In this document: piece by piece, positions 14,235 to 20,997 of the stretch
Position numbering within the stretch: position 1 is the first letter of the stretch
Layout: each line of letters begins with the position of its first letter
Source of the DNA: JAWWPG01 sp033850885
Lineage (GTDB): Bacteria > Actinomycetota > Actinomycetes > Propionibacteriales > Nocardioidaceae
DNA length: 24,188 bases
Direction: 5' to 3'
Assembly: GCA_033850885.1 (NCBI GenBank)
Contig: JAWWPG010000017.1
Span: forward strand, 1 to 24,188
The notes under the pieces: model-generated
The model's input: the letters and a program-made list of their open reading frames with translations, nothing else
Told to the model about the DNA's origin: nothing
Databases searched by the model: none
Translations under genes and position numbers: made by a program

Positions 14235-14780
14235 ATGAAGCGCAAGTTCATCGCGGCCGGAGCGGCCGTTGCTCTCGTCATCGGCGGGGGCGCCTGGGTC
14301 GGTCTCGGGTCGGCTACCGCCACCACGGCGAAGCCGGCCATCCACGGCTGGCCGACCAGTGTCGGTTCGGCGGCGAAGACGATCGCCGACATCAAGGCCG
14401 CCGCCGCCCAGGATGGTTCGCGGATGCTCCTCCTGCGGGGCCACCAGTTCGCGCACGCCAACATTGACGTCAACGGAAACGGGTTCGGCCCGGGCGACTA
14501 CTTCATGTTCGAGGAGAACCTGCGGTATCAGGGCGACTCTAAGATCGTCGGCCAGGACTCCGTGAAATGCACGGTCAGCCCGGACACCTTCATCTGCGAC
14601 GGCACCATGCTGTTGTTCGGCAAGGGCAAGATCGCCGTCTACTCAGCCTTGTTCGGGCCGAAAGACCCCAGCATCCCCGTCACTGGGGGCAGTGACTCCT
14701 TCAAGGGCGTCGGTGGCCAGCTCCAAACCTTCAACCAGCGCCACGGGAACGAGCTGCTCGCCTTCGATCTCACCCGGTAA
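14235..14780 (+). CDS. Secreted allene-oxide-cyclase/dirigent-like barrel protein
   Basis: This 181-residue protein has an N-terminal signal peptide (Lys/Arg start, hydrophobic residues 5-27, cleavage probably near Ala29). The mature part resembles the small AOC/dirigent beta-barrel family. It has FGPGDYFMFEENL, then VGQDSVKCTV and DTFICDGTMLLFGKGKIAVY, then PVTGGSDSFKGVGGQL, and ends HGNELLAFDLTR. The two cysteines are in positions that often pair. In bacteria such barrels are mostly uncharacterised extracellular proteins; a cyclase activity cannot be claimed. AGGAGG at 14225-14230 with a short 4-nt spacer supports the ATG at 14235. It is the third small secreted protein in a row. Confidence 0.7.
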   Translation: MKRKFIAAGAAVALVIGGGAWVGLGSATATTAKPAIHGWPTSVGSAAKTIADIKAAAAQDGSRMLLLRGHQFAHANIDVNGNGFGPGDYFMFEENLRYQGDSKIVGQDSVKCTVSPDTFICDGTMLLFGKGKIAVYSALFGPKDPSIPVTGGSDSFKGVGGQLQTFNQRHGNELLAFDLTR

Positions 14781-15247
14781 CCAGCAGTACGTGAGGCATC
14801 CAGGCACCGGCTCACCCTGGGTCAGGAATGGAACACCGGAGCACCGACGGACGCGGTGCAGCCGGCTCGAGGGTGCCGCCGGCACCCTCGAGCCCGCGGC
14901 TGCACGAATGCCCATCCATCGGTTCACACGGTAGTTCGCGAGAGTCGGGTGATGCTGTCGATCTGCGGACGGATCGTGATCAGGGTCGGAATCGAGGATC
15001 CGCTCGTGCAGATCTACCAGCGCTCGTACCGGCTGGTCATCCAAAGCATCATGAGGATCGGTCAGGAGGAAGCGAAGGAGGACCGTGCCGAACCGTTTGC
15101 GCCCGAGACGTTTCACGAGGGTGCCGATGAACTTGCGGCAACCGCGGTCTCCTTCGTGAGCGAGGCAGTCAGTCGTGTGGAGATCCAACTCCCTTACGTT
15201 GGAGGCGCCCGGTGGCGCTTCCGGAACCTGTGGAGCGACCGCACGAC
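14781..15247. other. Region without a supported gene, containing a long hairpin
   Basis: The first part holds a long inverted repeat (14856-14905). From about 14930 to 15251 both strands are open. The plus reading contains LSICGRIVIRVGIEDPLVQIYQRS and the minus reading FIGTLVKRLGRKRFG; neither has a ribosome-binding site, and neither is recognised. It may be the debris of an older gene or mobile element. Confidence 0.5.
14856..14905. repeat. Long inverted repeat (22 bp arms, 3-nt bulge)
   Basis: The left arm runs 14856-14877 and the right arm 14881-14905. They are complementary over 22 pairs with one 3-nt bulge in the right arm and a 3-nt loop. The inner part is GCTCGAGGGTGCC with its exact complement. 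It lies 75 bp after the barrel-protein stop and could act as a strong terminator or be an old mobile-element end. No U-run follows. Confidence 0.8.
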
Positions 15248-15493
15248 CTAGAGCTGTCCCATCACCTCGAGCTGAGCCCGCCGGTAAAACCGAACCCCGT
15301 CACGGTGCACGACGTACGGCAGCCGGTCGTCGGCGGCGAGCTGGCCGAGGCGGGACCTGTGGACGCCGAGCCCGGCCGCCGCATCACCGCTCCGAGTCCA
15401 CGAGATAGCTGGGACCTGTTCCGCTACTAGGTCTGACCGAAGTCTCCCCGTTGTTGGTTCCAAGAGACTACGGGCACTACAGATACAGATCAC
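15248..15493 (-). CDS. Small excisionase/MerR-like HTH protein, possibly a fragment
   Basis: The C-terminal 50 residues of this 81-residue frame look like an HTH_17-type DNA-binding module: SGDAAAGLGVHRSRLGQLA is the helix-turn-helix, and RLPYVVHRDGVRFYRRAQLE is the wing. Such modules are found in phage or element excisionases and small MerR-like proteins. The N-terminal 30 residues look non-native and the only in-frame start seen is a GTG at 15493 without a Shine-Dalgarno. It may therefore be a truncated remnant. It lies between gene debris and the HD-GYP regulator on the opposite strand. Confidence 0.4.
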   Translation of the reverse strand: MICICSARSLLEPTTGRLRSDLVAEQVPAISWTRSGDAAAGLGVHRSRLGQLAADDRLPYVVHRDGVRFYRRAQLEVMGQL

Positions 15494-15564
15494 AGGTCAG
15501 GCCCTCGCCGGGAGGCGAGTTCCCCCTGACGTCTGGTCAACCATGGTCACGGTCCCTCGAACGG

Positions 15565-15583
15565 ACCAGAATCAGACCATGGC
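15565..15583 (+). repeat. Short direct repeat (copy 2), over the HD-GYP gene start
   Basis: This is the partner of 14067-14085 (18 of 19 bases identical). It spans the 14 bases before and the first bases of the ATG at 15579. Conservation of the bases just upstream of that ATG favours it as the true start. Confidence 0.6.
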
Positions 15584-17141
15584 CGATCCCGGAGAGGTTC
15601 GCATCGCCGAACTCATCGCCACGCTTTCCTATGCGGCGGATCTGGGGCTTGGCCAGCCGATGGACCACTGTCTGCGCCATACGGTGATGGCCCTTCGTCT
15701 GGCCGACCTGGCCGGGGCCGATCAACTAGATCGCGAGGCGACGTACTACCTCGGCATGCTGGTCAACAGCTACTGCCATGCCGATGCTTCGGAGCAGGCA
15801 CGGTGGTACGGCGACGACATCTTGTTCAAGGCCGACGGCTTCGACACCGTAGCGATGAACGTTCCACAGATGGCCACCATGCTGCTGCGGCACCTCACCT
15901 CGCACGGCTCGGCCTCCCAGCGAATCACACGGGTGGCGACGTTGCCTGTCGCCTTCAAGCGCGACGTCCTGACCTGGTTGCTCACCCACACCCAGCTGAG
16001 CTCGGAATTCGCGCAGCGCATCAGGCTCGATGACGACGTCGTCACTGCGCTGTGGCTTGCCTACGAGCAATGGGACGGGAAGGGGCCGCGCCGCGTCCGC
16101 GGAGACGAGATTCCGCTGCCGGCACGGCTCATCGCACTGTGCACGACGATGGAGGTCATTGCCCGCAGCCGTGGCCCCGAAACCGCGAGGACGGCGGCTC
16201 GCAAGCAGGCGGGCAAGGTCTTCGACCCTGGCCTTGTCGACCTCTGGGTCGACAACGCCGAGGACCTCCTCGCGGGTCTCGATGTCGACGCCACCTGGGA
16301 CGCGGTCCTCGCTGCCGAGCCACGACTGGAGCGGCGGGTCTCGGGCGAGGAGCTAGACGACGTACTCGAAGCGATGGCGGACCTCGTGGACCTCAAGTCA
16401 CCGTTCCTCGCCGGACACTCGCGGGGCGTTGCCAACCTTGGCGCGGAGGCTGCCAAGGTTGCCGGGCTCACCGCGGCCGAGAGTGCGACGATTCGTCGTG
16501 CGGGCCTCGTGCACGACCTGGGCAGGCTCGGCGTGTCGACCTCCATCTGGGAGAAGCCGGGACGGCTCACCGACATCGAGCGGGAGCGGGCGCACCTGCA
16601 CCCCTACCTGACCGACAAGATGCTGGTGCGCATCCCTGCGCTGGCTGCAAGCCGCGAGATCGCCGCGCGCCACCACGAACGACTCGACGGTTCGGGCTAC
16701 CCGCGCGGAATGACCGCACAGTCGCTGACCCCGCCCGACCGGATCCTCGCGGCCGCCGACGTGTACCACGCCATGACCGAGAACCGGCCCTACCGGCCTG
16801 CGCTGGATGCCGATCAGGCTGCGAAAGCCGTACTGCAGGAAGTGCGGGCGGGACGCCTCGACGCAGAGGCGGTCAACGCCGTCCTGCGTGCCACCGGCCA
16901 CCGAGCGCCGGCGAGACGCGAAGGGCCGGGCGGGCTGACGGTTCGCGAGGTCGAAGTCCTGGCGCTGGTCGCGCGGGGACTGGCCAACAAGGAGATCGCG
17001 AGGCGGCTCGGCGTCACCCCCAAGACCGTCTCGAACCACGTCGAGCACATCTACACCAAGCTCGGCGTGGGCAGTCGCGCCTCAGCAACGCTCTATGCCA
17101 CCCAGCACGGACTCGTGGGCAGTTTCACCGCCCAACCATGA
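15579..17141 (+). CDS. HD-GYP-domain protein with C-terminal LuxR HTH
   Basis: This 520-residue regulator has three parts. Residues 1-230 form an N-terminal region with a degenerate HD-like segment (MDHCLRHTVMALRLADLAG). Residues about 270-430 form a canonical HD-GYP domain: LVHDLGRLGVS (His312, Asp313) and HHERLDGSGYPRG (His365, His366, Gly373-Tyr374-Pro375). Residues about 453-510 form a LuxR-type HTH (LTVREVEVLALVARGLANKE). HD-GYP domains degrade cyclic di-GMP or related dinucleotides, so this looks like a one-protein link from second messenger to transcription, but both activity and ligand are inferred. The ATG at 15579 is preferred over one at 15543 because the upstream bases are conserved in a second copy at 14067. 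Neither start has a Shine-Dalgarno. Confidence 0.85.
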   Translation: MADPGEVRIAELIATLSYAADLGLGQPMDHCLRHTVMALRLADLAGADQLDREATYYLGMLVNSYCHADASEQARWYGDDILFKADGFDTVAMNVPQMATMLLRHLTSHGSASQRITRVATLPVAFKRDVLTWLLTHTQLSSEFAQRIRLDDDVVTALWLAYEQWDGKGPRRVRGDEIPLPARLIALCTTMEVIARSRGPETARTAARKQAGKVFDPGLVDLWVDNAEDLLAGLDVDATWDAVLAAEPRLERRVSGEELDDVLEAMADLVDLKSPFLAGHSRGVANLGAEAAKVAGLTAAESATIRRAGLVHDLGRLGVSTSIWEKPGRLTDIERERAHLHPYLTDKMLVRIPALAASREIAARHHERLDGSGYPRGMTAQSLTPPDRILAAADVYHAMTENRPYRPALDADQAAKAVLQEVRAGRLDAEAVNAVLRATGHRAPARREGPGGLTVREVEVLALVARGLANKEIARRLGVTPKTVSNHVEHIYTKLGVGSRASATLYATQHGLVGSFTAQP

Positions 17142-17343
17142 GGGCGACCCGGCTCCAGGATCGGCCCTCGACCCGGGCCACGCGCCAGGCGCGGGCTGCG
17201 ATCCGTCCAGCGACGATGCAGCGATCCGCTGAGTCAGGCTGTCGACCGCCTTCGATGGTGCCGATGACGAACTAGGCGAAGACCGCGGGCGCTCTGGAGG
17301 CGATCTGTTCATGACGTCGGCGGCCTAGGGAGCGCTGCCAAGG

Positions 17344-17363
17344 CATGAGGCGTTCGCCTCATG
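17344..17363. promoter_or_regulatory. 20-bp palindrome upstream of the methyltransferase gene
   Basis: CATGAGGCG and CGCCTCATG flank a TT centre (17344-17363), a perfect inverted repeat 54 bp before the methyltransferase ATG. TAGGTT at 17384-17389 could be a -10, so the palindrome would sit just upstream of or over the -35, as expected for an operator. It could instead be a weak hairpin terminator for the HD-GYP gene, 200 bp upstream. The rest of 17142-17417 shows no gene. Confidence 0.5.
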
Positions 17364-17417
17364 TGCCTTCCCTTGCTCGTTCCTAGGTTGGGGGCATCAC
17401 CCGTTGAAGGAGATCAG

Positions 17418-18221
17418 ATGACCACCCAAGCAGAGCCGTCATTGGCCCAGATCAAGCAGCATGCCCGTGCCACCTGGGCCATGGGCGACTTCCCCGAGGT
17501 GGCGCGACGGCAACTGTGGGACGTGGGTGCGCGCACCGTACGTCGGGTAGGGGTAGGCCGCGGCGAAGACGTCCTGGACATTGCGTGCGGATCCGGCAAC
17601 GCCGCTCTTCGCGCCGCGCTGGCGGGAGGTCGGGTGACCGGCGTCGACCTCACCCCGGAGCTGTTCGAGGCAGGTCGTCGGCTCGCCGCCGAGGCCGGCG
17701 TCGAGATCCAGTGGGACGAGGGCGATGCAGAGGACCTTCCCTACGTCGACGAGAGCTTCGACGTCGTGCTCTCCACCTTCGGGGTGATGTTCGCGCCACG
17801 TCATCGCGTCGCGGCAGCCGAGCTCGCGCGGGTGCTGCGCTCCGGCGGCCGTCTGTGTGTCACCGCTTGGACGCCGGAAGGGTTGCAGGGCACGTTCTTC
17901 CGCATCATGGGCGAGTTCGCGCCGCCGATGCCCGCCATTGTCGAGCCGCCGCTCGGCTGGGGCAGCGAAGACCACGTCCGGGAGATCTTCGCCGGCACCG
18001 GACTCACCCTGGAGTTCGACCGCGAGTCGGTCCCACTTTCCGGAACCGACCGGGCCGACGCCGAGATCGAATGGGCGTCGCACAACTTCGGACCGCTGAT
18101 CACGTTGCGCGGAATGCTCGAGCAGCAGGGCAGGTGGCAGGAGGCTCGCGACCGGATGATGTCGCTCTACTCGGCGGGTGCGGCGTCCGAGTACCTCGTC
18201 GTGACCGGACGGAAGCCCTGA
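17418..18221 (+). CDS. Class I SAM-dependent methyltransferase (Methyltransf_11-like)
   Basis: This 267-residue protein has the SAM-binding signature VLDIACGSGNAAL (about residues 52-64), an acidic motif II end VTGVDLTPELF, the motif DAEDLPYVDESFDVVLSTFG, and a post-core helix with ELARVLRSGGRLCVTAW. These fit the UbiE/Methyltransf_11 group, which acts on small molecules; the substrate cannot be told. AAGGAGA at 17407-17413 fixes the ATG at 17418 over an upstream in-frame ATG at 17361. A 20-bp palindrome lies upstream and may be its operator. The following membrane-protein gene starts 2 bp after the stop, so the two are a pair. Confidence 0.85.
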   Translation: MTTQAEPSLAQIKQHARATWAMGDFPEVARRQLWDVGARTVRRVGVGRGEDVLDIACGSGNAALRAALAGGRVTGVDLTPELFEAGRRLAAEAGVEIQWDEGDAEDLPYVDESFDVVLSTFGVMFAPRHRVAAAELARVLRSGGRLCVTAWTPEGLQGTFFRIMGEFAPPMPAIVEPPLGWGSEDHVREIFAGTGLTLEFDRESVPLSGTDRADAEIEWASHNFGPLITLRGMLEQQGRWQEARDRMMSLYSAGAASEYLVVTGRKP

Positions 18222-18223
18222 TC

Positions 18224-18874
18224 ATGGAGCGGCTGCGCACCGTCCTGCTGGTCACCGGCATCGTGGGCTCGCCACTGCTGATACTCGCCTACTGGCTCAC
18301 CTACCCGGCGTACGGCCAGCTGCACGCCAACGGTGTTGCCGGCGCGATCGCCGCGAGCCCGGGGATGACCCGAGTGGCTGACGCTTTCGGCCTGGCCGGG
18401 ACTTTGCTGGCGGTGCCGTGGGCTCTCGCATATGTCAACCTGATCGGTGACCGGAGCCGACGTCTCGCGCTCCTTGGCGCAGGACTCTCGGCGCTCGGAT
18501 GGATGGCGCTCATCGGCGTGTTCACGATCGACGCGGTCGCCATCGAGCTTGCCTATCATCCCGTTCTCTTCGCGCGGGTTTACGCCGACAGTTTCGTTGT
18601 TGCGCTCAACGCGATCGCCGGCCTGCACATCGTCGGCGCAGTCGTACTCGGTCTTGCCGTCACCCGGTCCGGCCTGGTCCCTCGATGGGTCGGCATAGCA
18701 CTGGTGGTGGCCGCACCGGTGCATCTCGTGGCGAACCTGGCGGGCCTGCTGGTCATCGACGCGATCACGTGGATCGTCACGGCGGCCGTCGGCATCGTGT
18801 TGCTCCAGCGAGCGGGCACGGGCACGGTTCACCGGGAGTACCCAACACCAATCCTCGGGCAAAGATCCGGATAG
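18224..18874 (+). CDS. Six-helix integral membrane protein
   Basis: This 216-residue hydrophobic protein has about six transmembrane helices (roughly residues 5-26, 52-73, 82-102, 124-146, 154-175 and 177-195). It has a short basic C-terminal tail. The layout resembles the DUF4386-type family of small membrane proteins, but I cannot confirm this by motif alone. The ATG at 18224 follows the methyltransferase stop by 2 bp, with no strong Shine-Dalgarno, so it is probably translated by coupling. Its 3' end runs directly into the remnant of another gene, which suggests a past rearrangement at this boundary. Function is unknown. Confidence 0.72.
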   Translation: MERLRTVLLVTGIVGSPLLILAYWLTYPAYGQLHANGVAGAIAASPGMTRVADAFGLAGTLLAVPWALAYVNLIGDRSRRLALLGAGLSALGWMALIGVFTIDAVAIELAYHPVLFARVYADSFVVALNAIAGLHIVGAVVLGLAVTRSGLVPRWVGIALVVAAPVHLVANLAGLLVIDAITWIVTAAVGIVLLQRAGTGTVHREYPTPILGQRSG

Positions 18875-18875
18875 T

Positions 18876-19166
18876 GCCCTCGCGTTACCCTTTGCCGACC
18901 TCGGCGCCACGCTACCTGACCGACACTGGCTCGACGAGATCACCCGGGACACCGGCCTCGGCGGCCGCCCGCGGACCGGTGGGTCTGGCCAGGAACGCGC
19001 CCGGGTGGCCGTCAGGAAGGCCATCAGCACCGCGATCGACCGGATCGCCGGCGTTGACGAGCCGCTGGCCCGCCACCTGCGCACCAGCGTCCAGACAGGT
19101 CTGACCTGCTGTTACGACCCGGACCCGGAGGCACCGGTCGCCTGGGTTCTCGATCCGCCTGACTGA
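18876..19166 (+). pseudogene. C-terminal remnant of a large regulator-type protein
   Basis: In the frame that ends at TGA 19164-19166 the translation reads LDEITRDTGLGGRPRTG, QERARVAVRKAISTAID, RIAGVDEPLARHLRTSVQTG and CYDPDPEAPVAWVL. This is the conserved tail I associate with large actinobacterial ATPase/TPR or LuxR-type regulators (a GLGGRxR...ERARVxVxxAIxxAIxRI pattern ending in a TGxxCxYxPDPxxPVxW motif). There is no start codon or upstream part: the frame runs back into the preceding membrane-protein gene. Only about 95 residues of a protein that is normally several hundred long remain, so it is a deletion remnant. The exact left border is uncertain. Confidence 0.6.
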
Positions 19167-19246
19167 CGGAGGCTCAGACCGCCGAGACGAACGACCCGGT
19201 ACGGCTCTAAGCGACTGGTGGAGAGACGACGCGGTCGTTCACGGCG

Positions 19247-19444
19247 ATGGAGTCACCGGTGTCACCGCGGGTTGCGATCCCCGCGCTGATGCTGCTCGGC
19301 TTTGTGCTGTTGTCCCCGAGTCTGCCGGTGCCGGGAGCGGACAGGCTCCGCCCGGTGACATCTGTGGTGCTGACCGCTAAGGACGCGGGCCCGAAGGCGG
19401 CGAAGGTTCCCGGAATTACTCTCTGGTGGGTGCCCTCGCCCTGA
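19247..19444 (+). CDS. Short hydrophobic ORF, possibly the N-terminal part of a split gene
   Basis: This is a 65-residue frame with a hydrophobic segment (VAIPALMLLGFVLLSPSLP) followed by a short Lys/Pro-rich stretch. It has no close Shine-Dalgarno. It overlaps the next frame by 19 bp, in a different phase. The two together would make a three-helix membrane protein, so one reading is a single gene broken by a frameshift. It may equally be non-coding. No family was recognised. Confidence 0.3.
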   Translation: MESPVSPRVAIPALMLLGFVLLSPSLPVPGADRLRPVTSVVLTAKDAGPKAAKVPGITLWWVPSP

Positions 19445-19674
19445 TGATGATCGTAGGGTTCGGTGTCGGCATGGTGTTCGCGCCCTTCTGGCAACTGCTC
19501 AAGGCGGCGACTGGGCGAGGCCACTTCGACGATGTGGACTGGATGACGCCGCCAATGGGACTGGCTCTGCTCGGATTCGTCTTCCTGGCAGTCTGGGCGG
19601 TGGTCACCCAGTGGGACCAGGCGTGGGCTGAGTACTTCCATCCGTTCAGAGAGGTTGGTACCTGGTTCAGCTGA
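19426..19674 (+). CDS. Small two-helix membrane protein
   Basis: This 82-residue frame starts at a GTG. It has two convincing membrane helices: ALALMMIVGFGVGMVFAPFW, and later MGLALLGFVFLAVWAVVTQW. Between them is an acidic loop (FDDVDWMTPP), and an aromatic tail follows. The frame opens after a stop at 19378-19380 and has no Shine-Dalgarno at the GTG; ATG 19444 is an alternative. The residues just before the GTG (RNYSLVGALAL) read naturally as protein, which hints that the true start was further upstream and has been lost or shifted. Function unknown. Confidence 0.4.
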   Translation: MGALALMMIVGFGVGMVFAPFWQLLKAATGRGHFDDVDWMTPPMGLALLGFVFLAVWAVVTQWDQAWAEYFHPFREVGTWFS

Positions 19675-20124
19675 CCATCCCCGACTCGGGCAGGTGCGAC
19701 GGCGTTGTGGACCTCGTGGACCTTCGCCGCTCCCCAAGCCGACACGACCAGGAGATATTGTCGCCCGCCAACACGCGATAGGGGATGCATTTTGGTCACC
19801 GGTACGGCGCATGCGACCCGGCTGGGTGCACTGCGAGGAAGGCTCACGACCGGCGCTGAGCCGTACCCGGTTCACGCTCCGCCTTCCCGGCGAGCTACCA
19901 CGCCGAAGACCCCGCCCAACCGGCTCGAGGAGAGCTACGGGAGGAGGTCATCTGGGTGCAACGACCTCCCGCGGAGTCAAGGCGGCTGCTGGGGAGTGTC
20001 AGACTTCCAGGGACGCTGCCCAGTTTCCCAATCAGGGCCTGGGCTGGGTCCAACCGCCACAAAGACGCAGGTTGTGCTGGCGCCACCAGAGGCGAGGGTG
20101 ACGCGCTTGGCTGAGCATCCTGGC
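19675..20124. other. Region without a supported gene
   Basis: I see no supported coding sequence here: the open frames on both strands are Arg/Pro-rich and lack ribosome-binding sites and recognisable motifs. A 7-bp hairpin (GGAGGTC with GACCTCC, about 19942-19968) lies beyond the 3' end of the minus-strand methyltransferase at 20125 and could be a weak terminator. Confidence 0.5.
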
Positions 20125-20931
20125 CTAGCGAGAAGAGCCGGAGTGGAACTCCGGCAACGTCGCCCACATTCGTTCGGCGGCGGCGACGTCGCGACGAACG
20201 TGCACCCCAATTGGGCGTCGCAGCGCGCGAGAGTCGCGATACTGAAGGGCCACCGCCGGGGAGCGTGCCAACGCGAGGAGTCGCTCGCGAAAATTGAGCG
20301 GAGCGGTGCGGTTCACGAAGGCGGCTAACTCTAATCGCGTCTGCAAATGACTGACCTGGATAGCTTCGGCATAGGCAAATGTGCGCTCCCAGAACAGCCA
20401 CTGCACGCGCGCTGCCTCGCCCAGGCAACGCAAGGCACGGCGGGGAAGGTGGTATCGACGGTCTTCGTGGATCGCGTGCGGTTTTATGCGGAAAATTACG
20501 GAGCCGTTCACAATCTCGACCAGCCAGCGGTGGTGGTAATGACCAGCGTAGTTGCGCCCCTCCAGCCCTCGAACGCTCTCTAGGGCTCGGGACGGCACCT
20601 CAACGTATCCGCGGGATGCAACGCGCACGAGCTCGGAGCACAAAAAGATCGGATCACGAATGTCTTCAAGGGTGTGCGAACACGTCACGAAATCAAACGA
20701 ATTGTCAGAGAAGGGAAGTGGGGCACTACACACATCCTGCACGTACCAGGAGGATTCATCGAAGCGCTCCGGACCGGTGCCGATAACGCCGCCGAGACCG
20801 CGAGTGACATAGGGAAGAATGTCCACCACAGCATCAGCTCTTGCCCATGGCTGGTACCAGCCGCCCACGTCGAGCACCCGGTCGCCGCGCCGCAGTGACC
20901 CCTCGATCTGACGTACATTCGGACCATACAT
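20125..20931 (-). CDS. SAM-dependent methyltransferase, surface-polysaccharide type
   Basis: This 268-residue protein has a class I methyltransferase core. The SAM loop is VLDVGGWYQPWARAD (about residues 19-33), an acidic strand follows (VVDILPYV), and PLPFSDNSFDFVTCSHTLED lies at about 71-90, typical of Methyltransf_11. ELVRVASRGYVEVPSR follows. The C-terminal 110 residues are family-specific and rich in Arg, with HYHHRW and HEDRRYHLPRR. Proteins of this build are often found among polysaccharide-synthesis genes and may methylate sugars or glycan chain ends; that role is inferred from the divergent glycosyltransferase next door. The ATG at 20931 has only a weak purine stretch upstream. Base composition is lower in GC than the core region. 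Confidence 0.75.
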   Translation of the reverse strand: MYGPNVRQIEGSLRRGDRVLDVGGWYQPWARADAVVDILPYVTRGLGGVIGTGPERFDESSWYVQDVCSAPLPFSDNSFDFVTCSHTLEDIRDPIFLCSELVRVASRGYVEVPSRALESVRGLEGRNYAGHYHHRWLVEIVNGSVIFRIKPHAIHEDRRYHLPRRALRCLGEAARVQWLFWERTFAYAEAIQVSHLQTRLELAAFVNRTAPLNFRERLLALARSPAVALQYRDSRALRRPIGVHVRRDVAAAERMWATLPEFHSGSSR

Positions 20932-20997
20932 CCGCCTAGGGTAGCTGCCGGGCCTTTGGAGTGGGTCCGCCGTGACCTCGAGTCAGGGGTTTCCGCT

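Noticed and set aside
14643..15188. Minus-strand open frame of 181 codons
   Set aside because: It overlaps the 3' end of the barrel-protein gene and the long hairpin, with no Shine-Dalgarno and no recognisable family.
19207..19875. Minus-strand open frame of 222 codons
   Set aside because: Low-complexity Arg/Ser/Pro composition, and it lies opposite frames with convincing membrane helices.
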